Part shown: positions 1-9,385 of the stretch, in pieces
Position numbering within the stretch: position 1 is the first letter of the stretch
Layout: the number at the start of each line of letters is the position of its first letter
Assembly: GCA_016125085.1 (NCBI GenBank)
Contig: WGMM01000018.1
Location: 124,001-188,000 of the forward strand
Direction of reading: 5' to 3'
Source: a bacterium
GTDB lineage: Bacteria; Planctomycetota; Planctomycetia; Isosphaerales; Isosphaeraceae
DNA length: 64,000 bases
Position numbers and translations under genes: made by a program
Notes under the pieces: model-generated
Told to the model about the DNA's origin: nothing
The model's database searches: none
The model's input: only the letters and a program-made list of their open reading frames with translations

Positions 1-3000
1 GCACTCTCTTCGACCGGATCGGCTACGATGTTCGTACGAACGGCGGCACGCCGAACCTGTCGTTCGACCTGGGAACGACGGCCGTCAGCGATCTGGACAT
101 CACCACGATTGACCTCTCCAGCGGCATTCAGCCCTATTCCGCTTCTTATGCGTTGCGTTCCGAAGTCGAAGCCCTGCAGGCCGCTATTCGGGCTATAGCT
201 GCGCCCGATGGATCGGTTCCGTCCAACGCCTCCGACGAGTTGCGGCTTTTCGTGATCGGCGTCAGCCGCGTGATCGTGGCCGATTATCTGACGGTTTCCG
301 GCTATGACCGTAATTCCATGGCCGATCGGCTGTTCGTCAAGTCGTATGCCGACAAGCCCATCGTACAGCTTGCGTCCACGAGACTTGTGACTGAAAACGG
401 TATTGGCCGGATCGCCAGTTCCCTCGACCTGCGCCGAACCGAGATGCGGGCGATCGCCTGGCCGGGGCAATCGCCTGGCGTTCTGCCTGTGTTCCAGATC
501 TTGCGAGGCATGCGCGAAAGCGGGATCGAGACGGAAGTCGTCACCCGGAATTCGCCGTCCGCGCAGGCCGAGAAGATCGTCAGTTCCGCGAAAGTCTTCG
601 AAGTTGCCGGTGTCGCCGGTATCGAAATCCTGATCCTCGATCCGAGCCAGGCTTCGAAGCTGGATTCGCTCGATTTCTCTGCCGAAGCCAAGGCCCGCAT
701 GCTTCATGCCCTGGGCTCGGGGCTGGTTGTAATGGTACCTGGTCAAAACGTGCTGATCGACGGCAAGCCCACCATCGCCTGGTACGAGAGCGATCCGCTG
801 ACCGGCCGAACGATCGGCGTTACGTCCGATGGAGGCCACCAGGCGATTTCGGAATTCGTGGGCCGTCTGGCGATATCGATTCTCGAAGATCTCGCGCTGG
901 GTGCCGTGGTGGCTGCCTGGGATGTGCTCCAGCATCCGGAAATTCTCAAAGACCCCGCCAAGCTGAAAAAATACGCGAAGGACATCCTTGACCCGATGTC
1001 TTACGTATCAGCCGGGAAAGAAGGATTCGCCGCCAGTATGTCGCCCCGGCTCGGGCTCGGGATCGTCACCGGCTTGTTGGCCCTTCTCATCAGTAATTAC
1101 CTGCAGGGTTTGCTCGTCGGTGCGCTGCTGCACAAGTCGGATCCTCCCGCGCCCGATTTCCTGATCTCGCTCGATCCCCTGCCGGAACTTTCGGATTTGA
1201 CGGAAACCGCGGGCGGTATCGGCCTCGGCATCGTCAAAGATCCCCTTCTTGTGATGCCGGTCGGCGGTGCCTGGGTGCCGACGGTGTTTCGTGTCGGGAT
1301 CCGAAACTTCGAAGGTACCGACCGCAAGTTCCGCCTGACCGACCTGGTCGCCCCCGCCGGTTTCGAAATCGTTTCGAGCCTCGCCGAAGTGATCGTCCCC
1401 GCCGGGCAGACGGCCGAAATCGGCCTGGCCCTGCGGCCCGTCGGTGCGATTCCCGCACCGGGCACGAACGCGACGATCTCGTTCCGTGTCGAAGATGTCG
1501 ACAATCCCTCGAAAACGGTGTCGTCCGAACTCCCATTCGTCATTCCGGCTTTCGGCGGGCTTGTCGCTGAGCTCGCCTACGATTCCCCTGGCGTTTTGCC
1601 CGGTCAATCGACCAGCGCGAAGGTCATACTCCGCGCCGTCGGCAACGTCGGCGTGAATGTCGATCTCTCCGTTCTCGCTTCCGAAGGGCTCGAGATCGAG
1701 GGGCTCGAAAATGTCTCTCTGGCGGCGGGCGAAGTACGCGAATTGCCCGTGATACTCACGGCCGCGGCCGGAACGCCCCTCAATTCCGACCTCACCGCGC
1801 GCATTCGGGCCGACTTCGGCGGCGAAGAGCCGGTCTGGGTCGTCATCCCCGTGAGCGTAGTCGCGCCGGGGGCCGACGCGGCTGTCAACGCCGCCAAAAC
1901 GGCCAGCGATCTCGGTAACCCCGATCTCACGGCCCGACTGATCGATCTCTCGAACGCTTTGACCGATCTTTCGACGAATCCGGACGATCCCGTCGCAAGA
2001 AGTCAATCGATCGTGACGCTCGACACCGTCATCAGCCAGCTCTCCGGAGATCCGGTTCTGGCCGCCTTCGTGCCGGATCTGGCCGCCGCCCGCGATGCAC
2101 TCGAAACCGCCGCCACGCCGGACGCGATCCGCGACGCAATTCTGAACGTCGGCGACGCGCTGGGCACTTTCGCCAAAGGTGTCGATGCCCTGCGCCGCGG
2201 CGACTTCCAGCTCAACCTTTTGCCGAATCAGCGCGAAGCCCGGCCGAACCAGCCTGAAACCTTCGAAATCGTGATCCTCAACACAGGCACCGAAACGACG
2301 ACCTACCGGATCGGGCTGCCGAATCTTCCCGCGGGTGTGACGGGCAGCCTCGATGCCGAAACGATCACTCTCGCCCCCGGGGCAGCCGGCAGCGTGTTTC
2401 TGACGATCACGCAGACACTGCCGACGGAAGTCCTCGCTTTCGGATTCTCCGTGCCCGTGGCTCTCGACACCGTTCCCGAGGTGGGCCGAAAGATCGAAGG
2501 CAGTTTCGTCGCGCGCCGGGAATTCGTTTCCATCGTCGACGTCACGGCCACGCCGCCGTTCGGATCAGGCGGAACCCAGGTGTCCGTCAATACCCGCATT
2601 CTCAACGCCGTCAACGTCCGGCGCGACGTTCTGGTGAGCTACGTTCTGCGGAATTCCGGCGGCACGATCGTGCGGACAGGTTCGCCAGTTGCCGCGACGC
2701 TCGACGTCGTCACATCGATCGCCACGGTCGTCCTCGGCACGATCGACACGACCGGCCTGGCCGACGGCAGCTATCGCATCGAGGTTCAGACGACCGACCT
2801 GGCCGGCGACCCCGTTCCGGGCGGCTCCGGGGCGACTTCGCTATTGATCGGCTCGCCCGTCACGGCCACGATCTCGCTCGACACCTCGGTCGTGCCGCCC
2901 GGCACGCAGACCGTCACGACCACGCTGCAGATCGATGCGGATGTCACGTTCGATACGCCGTTTTCGCTGAAGTCCCAGCGGGACTTCCCGGGCGTGCAAG

Positions 3001-6000
3001 GTGTCGTCGCGAACGGGAACTTCGTCTACGCGGGTGGCAATGACGGAATCCGCATTTACGACATGACCGATCCGACTGCGCCGCAGCTCGTCCGAACGTT
3101 CGGCACTTTCGGCCAGATGCTCGAAATTCATGGCGGCAAGCTTTATTCCATGCGTGCCGGCGGGGCGTTCGGCAATATCTTCATGGATATCTATTCGCTG
3201 TCCGATCCGGCGAATCCGCAGCTTCTGGGCACCACACCAGGCCTGGCCTACAGCAACCCATGGCACATGGTGGTGACGGACACCCACGTGTTCGTATCGG
3301 TCTGGAGCTTCAGCTTCCTGCTGGGCAGCAACGACATCAAATACCAGACGGGCGACATCCTTTCGATCAACGTCGAAAATCCGGCCGCGCCTTTCCTGGA
3401 AGATGTGCTTCTGAACACTTATGGCACGAACAATGACGGAATCGAACGGTTCCTCAACGTCGATATCAGCGGCGGCGACGGCAATTTCTGGCAGATCGTC
3501 CAGGCATCGCCGGACACCCTTCTCGTGGCCGGCAGCACGGCGAAAGGCGACGACACCCAGACCGGTCAGGGTGTGGTGCATGTCATCGACATTTCCGACC
3601 CGGCGAATCTCCGGATCGTGAAATCCCTCACGATTCCGGGCACCGTCGCGGCCGTAGCGCTGGCCGTGGATGGCGACCGGGCGATCGTCACCGGTTCGAC
3701 AGCAGGCTGGGCCGACAGCACGAACGACCTCGACCTGCTCGGCGACATGGTGCTGGCTACGCTGGATATTTCCGATCCGCGCGAGCCTTCGATCACTCAT
3801 TCCGAAACCATCACCCGACCGTCGGCCGGGCCCTGGGGCCAGTTCGCGAAATCGCTCGGCAACGGGCTATTCGTGCTGTCGACACCCGGAGTCAGGGCGA
3901 CGGACCCCGAGCTGCTCGTTATCGACATCTCCGACCCGGCCAGGCCCATCATCGGCGCCACCGGCGTTCCTTCGCTCAATCATGGCCTATCGGTGAATGG
4001 TTCCTACCTGTTCGCCAGCAGCGACGACGGTCTCTTCGCCTACCAGGTCGGAGCCCCGACCGCCATCCCTGCCACGATCTCCGTGCCCGTGCCCAAGGGT
4101 GCGACGGTGATCGTGCCCGGCAGCTTCAGCCTGCCGCCGACCCGCACCGTCGACGGGCCCGATTTCGTCACCTTCGAATGGGATATCGATTTCACGTCGG
4201 GCCAGCCCACGCGGACGATCACCTGGCAGACCGTCATCGCCAATGGCCAGCCTGGTTCGAACATTCCCGTGAATCTCGAAGGCTCCGTTTCCTTCGTCGC
4301 CCAGGGAACGGCCAGCCAGATCGAACTGGCCCGGACGAATGTCGCCGTCGAGCATTTCCTCTCGATCAGCCCATCCGAAACGATCGTTCCGCCCGGCGGT
4401 ACGGCTCGTTATCAGGTCTTCGTCAAGAATCTTACCGGCGCGGATGCCACGTTTGACCTCTCCGTCGCAGGTGTTCCGGTCGACTGGGTCAAGATTCCGC
4501 CGTCGGTTTTCGTGCCGGCCGGCGGCACGTCGATCGTCGATCTCGAACTCGCCCCAGGCGCGTTTACGCCCGACTCGCTGCGGAACTTCATCGTCGAGGC
4601 CGCTTCCGGTTCGACGATCGGCACCGTCGGCGGTTCGCTCAAGATCGAAGGCGCCGCGATCCTGCCGGTCATCGAAACCCAATCCCGGGGCGTGGTCGCA
4701 CAGGCCATACCCTCAAGCGTGAAGGTCGGCCAGGGCACGGCCGACGAGTTCATCGTTCGTGTGACCAATACCGGCAGTTCGGCCGATGCCTTTTCGATCG
4801 CCGCTATCGGCGTTCCTTCAGGCTTTCTGCTGAATTGGCCAGGGGCGGAGATTCCGCTCGCTCCCGGGCAATCGTTCGACGTCACAATCCAGGTGACATC
4901 GATCGCGGGTGTGCTTCCGGGCGGATATGATTTCGAATTCGTCGCGTCCTCGGTCGGCCACCCTGACGTGACTTCGCGAACCGGTGTCCATATCGACGTG
5001 CTCGCCCAGGGCGTTCGAGTCGACCTGAGCCCCGATTCCGGGCCCGATGGCACGGCCTATTTCGCCACGATCACCAATCTCGGCTCGGGCAGTGACACCT
5101 TCCTGATTTCGCTGGGCGGAACGGCAGGGCCGTTCGCCACTCTTGCGATTCCTTCGGTGACGCTGGCGGCAGGCCAATCGACGACTGTCCGTATCGACCT
5201 CGGTTCATTGGCCCATGCCCTGCCCGGCTTCGCCCAGCTAGGCGTTTACGCGGAGTCCCAAGCCGCTCCCGTCGTGAAAGCCGGCGATTTTTCGTGGATC
5301 GTTCTGCAGAACGTCGAGGGGGTCTCGGCCGGTTTTGACGTACCCCATGTCTCGCTCGACGACCCGGGCAACGCCCGGTTCATGCTCCACGTCGTCAACA
5401 CGGGCAATCGCGAATCGACCTATCGTGCGATTCTTGACACCGCGAACGGGCCGGTGATCGTCAGCATCGTTGGCTTCGACGGAGTCTCCCCGCTCGGTAA
5501 TTCCACATTCCGCCTTCCGCCCAAGAGCGAAACCTGGATTCCGGTCTACCTCGACCTCCTCCAGCTCGGTATGGGCTCCGCGACGATTCGTGTCGTTTCG
5601 TCCATCGACGATTCCGTCGCGGCGACCGCCACGGCCTCGATCGACGCTCTCGCCGGCCTGGTTTCCACTTCGATAACGCTCACTGTGCCGCAAAGCCCTT
5701 TGCCCAAGGGCGTTCAGGTTGCTGTCAGCGCGGTCGTCGAAGCGTCCGACGGAACGTCGCCCCAGGGGCTTGTCCGCTTCTTCATCGACGGTGTCGAGGC
5801 GGGTGCCGCCTCTCTGGTCGCTTCGAACGGACGGATGATCGCCAGCGCATCGCTCGCGATCCCCGCCGGTTCGCACGTCATTCGTGCCGAATTCCTCGCT
5901 TCGGGCAACTACGTCGCCAGCCGTTCGACCGATGCCCAGGTCGTCGTCGCCGCCGATCCGGTCGCGGATCCCGCTGGACCTCAAGTGACATCCGTCGTCC

Positions 6001-6419
6001 GCTACGGCTACCACGCCCAGCCCACGAGTTTCGCCGTCACGTTCGATTCCGACATGGATCAGGCCAAAGCCGCCGACCTTTCGAATTACTTAATTCGTAC
6101 AGCGGGCCGCGACGGCCGATTCGGCACGAGGGACGACAAGCTGATCCGCCTGCGGGCCGTCAGTTACGACGCCGCCACGCGCACGGCCACGCTCAGTCCG
6201 CTCGTCCGGCAATTGCAACTGCGAGCCCGCTACCAGATCGTAATCAAAGGCAACTCAGGCGGCCTGACCAATACCTCCGGCAAACTGATCGACGGTGACC
6301 GCGACGGCATAGCCGGCGGCGATTTCGCCCGCATCATCGACCAGCGCGACCTCGCCGGACCGGCTCCGAACTTCCGGGGCATGGCGGCAAGCAAGCTCGC
6401 GGTCCGAAAGCGGAAGTGA
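1..6419 (+). CDS. Giant mosaic surface protein with LVIVD beta-propeller and Ig-like repeats (5' truncated)
   Basis: The frame is open to the left edge (first full codon at 3), so the true start lies outside the window; 2138 residues are visible. An apparent TTG start at 153 is not needed. In order: an alpha/beta-looking region, a hydrophobic stretch (nt ~1060-1125), Ig/NEW3-like beta modules, a helical spacer (nt ~1870-2205), more beta modules, a propeller of LVIVD-type repeats (nt ~2990-4050, with phrases such as IYDMTDPTAPQLV and VIDISDPARPI), NEW3-like modules (nt ~4330-5640), a Big_3-like Ig domain (FIDGVEAG, nt ~5650-5960) and a C-terminal Ig-like domain with FGTRDDK and DGDRDGIAGGDF, common at the end of planctomycete surface proteins. 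A structural or adhesive exported role is inferred; no catalytic motif was recognised. Confidence 0.85.
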   Translation, partial: TLFDRIGYDVRTNGGTPNLSFDLGTTAVSDLDITTIDLSSGIQPYSASYALRSEVEALQAAIRAIAAPDGSVPSNASDELRLFVIGVSRVIVADYLTVSGYDRNSMADRLFVKSYADKPIVQLASTRLVTENGIGRIASSLDLRRTEMRAIAWPGQSPGVLPVFQILRGMRESGIETEVVTRNSPSAQAEKIVSSAKVFEVAGVAGIEILILDPSQASKLDSLDFSAEAKARMLHALGSGLVVMVPGQNVLIDGKPTIAWYESDPLTGRTIGVTSDGGHQAISEFVGRLAISILEDLALGAVVAAWDVLQHPEILKDPAKLKKYAKDILDPMSYVSAGKEGFAASMSPRLGLGIVTGLLALLISNYLQGLLVGALLHKSDPPAPDFLISLDPLPELSDLTETAGGIGLGIVKDPLLVMPVGGAWVPTVFRVGIRNFEGTDRKFRLTDLVAPAGFEIVSSLAEVIVPAGQTAEIGLALRPVGAIPAPGTNATISFRVEDVDNPSKTVSSELPFVIPAFGGLVAELAYDSPGVLPGQSTSAKVILRAVGNVGVNVDLSVLASEGLEIEGLENVSLAAGEVRELPVILTAAAGTPLNSDLTARIRADFGGEEPVWVVIPVSVVAPGADAAVNAAKTASDLGNPDLTARLIDLSNALTDLSTNPDDPVARSQSIVTLDTVISQLSGDPVLAAFVPDLAAARDALETAATPDAIRDAILNVGDALGTFAKGVDALRRGDFQLNLLPNQREARPNQPETFEIVILNTGTETTTYRIGLPNLPAGVTGSLDAETITLAPGAAGSVFLTITQTLPTEVLAFGFSVPVALDTVPEVGRKIEGSFVARREFVSIVDVTATPPFGSGGTQVSVNTRILNAVNVRRDVLVSYVLRNSGGTIVRTGSPVAATLDVVTSIATVVLGTIDTTGLADGSYRIEVQTTDLAGDPVPGGSGATSLLIGSPVTATISLDTSVVPPGTQTVTTTLQIDADVTFDTPFSLKSQRDFPGVQGVVANGNFVYAGGNDGIRIYDMTDPTAPQLVRTFGTFGQMLEIHGGKLYSMRAGGAFGNIFMDIYSLSDPANPQLLGTTPGLAYSNPWHMVVTDTHVFVSVWSFSFLLGSNDIKYQTGDILSINVENPAAPFLEDVLLNTYGTNNDGIERFLNVDISGGDGNFWQIVQASPDTLLVAGSTAKGDDTQTGQGVVHVIDISDPANLRIVKSLTIPGTVAAVALAVDGDRAIVTGSTAGWADSTNDLDLLGDMVLATLDISDPREPSITHSETITRPSAGPWGQFAKSLGNGLFVLSTPGVRATDPELLVIDISDPARPIIGATGVPSLNHGLSVNGSYLFASSDDGLFAYQVGAPTAIPATISVPVPKGATVIVPGSFSLPPTRTVDGPDFVTFEWDIDFTSGQPTRTITWQTVIANGQPGSNIPVNLEGSVSFVAQGTASQIELARTNVAVEHFLSISPSETIVPPGGTARYQVFVKNLTGADATFDLSVAGVPVDWVKIPPSVFVPAGGTSIVDLELAPGAFTPDSLRNFIVEAASGSTIGTVGGSLKIEGAAILPVIETQSRGVVAQAIPSSVKVGQGTADEFIVRVTNTGSSADAFSIAAIGVPSGFLLNWPGAEIPLAPGQSFDVTIQVTSIAGVLPGGYDFEFVASSVGHPDVTSRTGVHIDVLAQGVRVDLSPDSGPDGTAYFATITNLGSGSDTFLISLGGTAGPFATLAIPSVTLAAGQSTTVRIDLGSLAHALPGFAQLGVYAESQAAPVVKAGDFSWIVLQNVEGVSAGFDVPHVSLDDPGNARFMLHVVNTGNRESTYRAILDTANGPVIVSIVGFDGVSPLGNSTFRLPPKSETWIPVYLDLLQLGMGSATIRVVSSIDDSVAATATASIDALAGLVSTSITLTVPQSPLPKGVQVAVSAVVEASDGTSPQGLVRFFIDGVEAGAASLVASNGRMIASASLAIPAGSHVIRAEFLASGNYVASRSTDAQVVVAADPVADPAGPQVTSVVRYGYHAQPTSFAVTFDSDMDQAKAADLSNYLIRTAGRDGRFGTRDDKLIRLRAVSYDAATRTATLSPLVRQLQLRARYQIVIKGNSGGLTNTSGKLIDGDRDGIAGGDFARIIDQRDLAGPAPNFRGMAASKLAVRKRK

Positions 6420-6429
6420 CCGATGCGTG

Positions 6430-6461
6430 CGGAATGCGCGGGAAGATTCCTGCGCATTCCG
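6430..6461. terminator. Hairpin between convergent genes
   Basis: A perfect 10-bp stem (CGGAATGCGC / GCGCATTCCG) with a 12-nt loop sits in the 46 bp between two convergent stop codons. It has no long T tract but is placed to serve as a bidirectional terminator. Confidence 0.6.
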
Positions 6462-6465
6462 ACTG

Positions 6466-7266
6466 TCATTTCGAATCGACAGCTTTGCCGATCACGAATT
6501 CCAGCGCGGCCTTCGAATCGCCCTCGTCGGTCGCGTGGCCCCCTTCCGGGCGATGGATCGAAAGGACATTCGGATTCGTCCGGCTCAGTTTTTCGACAAG
6601 TTCCAGCACGCTGGCAGGCGGCACGATCTCGTCCCTCCCGCCCGTCGTGGTGGCGACAGGCATGGTCAACTTTACGAAATGAAACAGAGCCGATCGCTTG
6701 CGATATTCCTCGGGAATCTCTCCTTTCGTCCCCCCGAACGATTCGGCGATCGCGTCCTGAAACCGGTCGTATTCGACCAGGTTCGCCGTGCCGTTGAAGG
6801 CCACGACTCCGTCGACGAGTTGCGGATGCAGCGCCGCGAATGTCAGGGCGGCCGTGCCGCCCATCGAACCGCCGCACACGATCACCTTCCTGGCTCCATA
6901 TCTCGATTTCGTTTCCTCGATGATCTGAACCAGGTCCGCCTCTGCCTTCGGACCCATCCACGATGTCTTCGCCCGATAATCGGGCGAGACGAACGCCATT
7001 CCATGTCGTGTTGCGGCCTTGCGAGCGGCCTTGCATTCGCCGCGCCCGTCACGTACGAATTGCCAGCGATCCGAACCATGCCCGTGCAGAGCGATCAGCA
7101 CGTTCACCGACTTGCCGCTTTCGAATCCGTCCGGCTCGATCGTCACGTACCTTTGAATGGTCCCGTCGATCTTCGCCGTGAATTCGATATCACGCGGTTC
7201 CGCTGCCCCGGCGATCGAAATCGAAGCCAGGGCAAGAATTACGCCCGAAATCGCAGGCGATTTCAT
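6466..7266 (-). CDS. Exported alpha/beta hydrolase (esterase / PHB-depolymerase-like)
   Basis: A 266-residue protein with an N-terminal signal peptide (cleavage near AGA-AEP, residue ~22). The body is an alpha/beta hydrolase: oxyanion motif ALHGHG (59-64), nucleophile elbow CGGSMGG with Ser134, a likely acid in GGRDEIVPP, and a likely catalytic His in EGGHATDEG near the C-terminus. The family includes exported esterases and depolymerase-like enzymes; the substrate cannot be read from sequence. Its ATG overlaps the stop codon of the upstream GlcG-like gene (ATGA, 4 bp), so the two are probably translationally coupled. Confidence 0.85.
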   Translation of the reverse strand: MKSPAISGVILALASISIAGAAEPRDIEFTAKIDGTIQRYVTIEPDGFESGKSVNVLIALHGHGSDRWQFVRDGRGECKAARKAATRHGMAFVSPDYRAKTSWMGPKAEADLVQIIEETKSRYGARKVIVCGGSMGGTAALTFAALHPQLVDGVVAFNGTANLVEYDRFQDAIAESFGGTKGEIPEEYRKRSALFHFVKLTMPVATTTGGRDEIVPPASVLELVEKLSRTNPNVLSIHRPEGGHATDEGDSKAALEFVIGKAVDSK

Positions 7267-7829
7267 TTGCCACTTTCTTCCGCCTTGAGTGCCTGCAAAA
7301 ACGCTTCGATGCCGGCTTTCGCCACTTCGGCATCCTGCTCGCCTGAACCGCCACCCACGCCCACGGCACCGATAATCTGGCCATCGACCACGATCGGCAC
7401 ACCGCCCTTAAGGGTCGTGATTTTGCCTCCGCTGGCCGCCGCCGCGTTCTGAACGCTGAGATTCAAAAGAATGTCAGGATTGCCGCCCGCGGGCAGCGGG
7501 CCGGTTTCCTGCCGAAATGTCGCGGCGGTGATCGCCTTGGTCATCGCCGTATTGGCCGAAGCCGGCCGGGCGCCGTCCATGCGGGCGAAGGCCAGCAAGT
7601 GGCCGCCATCGTCCACCACGGCGATGTTCATCTTGAAACCTTTGCCGGCAGCGAATTCGACGGCCGCTTTCAATGCCGTATGTGCCCCGGCCAGATTCAA
7701 TTTCACCTGGCCTCGAGTGACCAGCGCCGGAGCAGGTCTGGCTTGATCCTGAGTTGCCTGGGCGTTCCCCGGCGAAATCGCAAGTGCCCAGAAAATTGCC
7801 GCCAGACTGATCGGTCTTGAGTAAATCAT
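7263..7829 (-). CDS. GlcG/HbpS-family (DUF336) exported protein
   Basis: A 188-residue protein starting at MIYSRP; the open frame continues upstream to 8126 but that part is not protein-like and overlaps the neighbouring gene. The N-terminus is a signal peptide ending around GNAQA. The rest has the GlcG/HbpS pattern: LNLAGAHTALKAAVEFA, NIAVVDDGGHLLAFARMDGA, a central TAATFRQETGPL region, and the closing GGVPIVVDGQIIGAVGVGGG block. Members bind heme or cobalamin-like ligands or act as redox sensors (HbpS); the ligand here is unknown. First gene of a two-gene unit with the overlapping hydrolase. Confidence 0.85.
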   Translation of the reverse strand: MIYSRPISLAAIFWALAISPGNAQATQDQARPAPALVTRGQVKLNLAGAHTALKAAVEFAAGKGFKMNIAVVDDGGHLLAFARMDGARPASANTAMTKAITAATFRQETGPLPAGGNPDILLNLSVQNAAAASGGKITTLKGGVPIVVDGQIIGAVGVGGGSGEQDAEVAKAGIEAFLQALKAEESGK

Positions 7830-8088
7830 GTTCTTCGCCTTCGTCGCTTCGCACAGTCGCATTGCGGGCCGCTTGCCTCCACTTCCGATTGCAGGAAGCT
7901 GCTTTCGGCCGCAGTGATTTCGATGGTTCGTCATTTTACCTGAGAAACGCGGCGAATCGTAACGAAATCCACGAACCGGCTTTCGATGCGCATCTCCCGA
8001 AACGAAGTCGCGGCCGACGACGCTCGCGTCATCGGCCGCTTTCGAAAAGTTCCGCTCTGCCAGGTTCGCATGGAACGCGATCGAACGC

Positions 8089-9132
8089 TCAATACGAATC
8101 GGCCGAGAGAACCTCCGATCCCGCAACGGTTCCGAGGCCCCGCCAGACGTAACCGTTGATCGTCTCCTTCACGAACCGGACCGAGCCGTCACCCATCAGG
8201 GCATGTACGCCGCCCGGGTGGTAGCTTCGGGCCGTCACGGCCGCGAACGACGGCCTGCCGAGCTTCTCCCGGCTCGAATTGATATCGATGTCCGCATATA
8301 TCTTGTTCGGTCCGCCCGGCGTCTTCTTGTTCGGTGGCCAGGCCGTCGTGATTCCATTATGATGCACGCCCGACTCGAACCACTGCGTGCGTGCCTCTTC
8401 CACACGCAATTGACATCCGCCCAGATATTCCGGCACGACGGTCAGCGGATCGGCATCCGGCGGCGGAATCAAGTTCGGGTCGTTCACTTTCGAAAGCGTC
8501 GGGCAGTCGCGGTAATAGGTCAGAAAAGCCTTGCCCTCGCTCATAAGCATCGTATTGCTGGTGCCGTCCGAAAATTCGCTCCATCGGCGCGACATGTTCG
8601 GCCCGAAGGCCGACCGGTTCCTGAGATTCGAATCGATGCCTCCCCACACGAACCAGTCGCCCTCGACGAAGCCATATGTCGCTACTCCGTATTGCGAACC
8701 GTCGGTCAGCTTGCGCACCTGACCTCGCGGGTCGCTGGGGCAGGCCAGGAAGTCGATCACGACCGATGCCGCCGTCAGGTTCGGCGGCGTTTGCATGTCC
8801 AAAGTGAAATTGATGCTGTTGAACAGCACCCCCTGCTCCGAAAACGGTAGCACCCGCGCATAGGCCCCATAACCGTTCGACCACTGGACGACTCCATTTC
8901 GACCCTGAATCACAAGCGCCGGCGGCAAGGAACCGACCACACCTTCGTAATTGTGAATCGCCAGGCCCATCTGCTTGAGATTGTTGTTGCATTTGATGCG
9001 TCTGGCGGCTTCTCGTGCCGATTGCACCGCGGGAAGCAATAGCGCGATCAGAACGGCGATGATCGCGATGACCACCAGCAGTTCGATCAGAGTGAATGCA
9101 TCCGGTCGCTCACTTCGAGCTTTCGAAATCAT
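8089..9132 (-). CDS. DUF1559 domain protein with prepilin-type N-terminus
   Basis: A 347-residue protein typical of planctomycetes. The N-terminus is a type IV prepilin/pseudopilin signal ([18 protein letters not shown], then [14 protein letters not shown]), so it should be cut by a prepilin peptidase and assembled at the cytoplasmic membrane or cell surface. The DUF1559 body ends in the diagnostic H-x-GG-x-x-x-L-x-x-DGSVRF signature ([16 protein letters not shown]). The start is supported by a GAGAGGT ribosome-binding site. A near-consensus sigma-54 promoter lies about 100 bp upstream. Planctomycetes carry many such proteins; no specific function is known. Confidence 0.95.
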   Translation of the reverse strand: MISKARSERPDAFTLIELLVVIAIIAVLIALLLPAVQSAREAARRIKCNNNLKQMGLAIHNYEGVVGSLPPALVIQGRNGVVQWSNGYGAYARVLPFSEQGVLFNSINFTLDMQTPPNLTAASVVIDFLACPSDPRGQVRKLTDGSQYGVATYGFVEGDWFVWGGIDSNLRNRSAFGPNMSRRWSEFSDGTSNTMLMSEGKAFLTYYRDCPTLSKVNDPNLIPPPDADPLTVVPEYLGGCQLRVEEARTQWFESGVHHNGITTAWPPNKKTPGGPNKIYADIDINSSREKLGRPSFAAVTARSYHPGGVHALMGDGSVRFVKETINGYVWRGLGTVAGSEVLSADSY

Positions 9133-9235
9133 CGATCAGGACCTCTCGCGGGATTGTCGCTCAATTCATGACCGGACGTCCGTCACCGATGACGGCTGCC
9201 GCCAAGGCCGAATCGAATTCGCGCGATAAGCCTGA

Positions 9236-9253
9236 AAGCAATCAGCATGCCAA
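9236..9253 (-). promoter_or_regulatory. Sigma-54 (RpoN) promoter before the DUF1559 gene
   Basis: Read on the minus strand, TTGGCATGCTGATTGCTT matches the sigma-54 consensus TTGGCACG-N4-TTGCW except for C to T at one -24 position. The invariant GG and GC are at the required 12-bp register. Predicted transcription start is near 9226, giving a leader of about 95 nt before the ATG at 9132. Confidence 0.65.
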
Positions 9254-9329
9254 GGGCGGCCGAATGTCGTAAGTGAGTTCGAATCAGTAAGATCTGTCGG
9301 CAGCATGCGTATTCGTCTGAGACTCAAGA

Positions 9330-9367
9330 TGGACATTTCCTGACCAGGTGTGGCCAGAAAATGTCCA
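9330..9367 (-). terminator. Hairpin downstream of the SGNH hydrolase gene
   Basis: Inverted arms TGGACATTTCCTGA (9330-9343) and CCAGAAAATGTCCA (9354-9367) differ at two positions. It starts 19 bp beyond the stop codon of the minus-strand SGNH gene, so a terminator is the simplest reading. It lacks a clear T tract; a remnant repeat end is possible. Confidence 0.45.
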
Positions 9368-9385
9368 CTTCGAATCGGCGGCCGT

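Noticed and set aside
153-6419. TTG at 153 as the start of the giant protein
   Set aside because: The same frame is open and protein-like back to base 3, so the start is outside the window.
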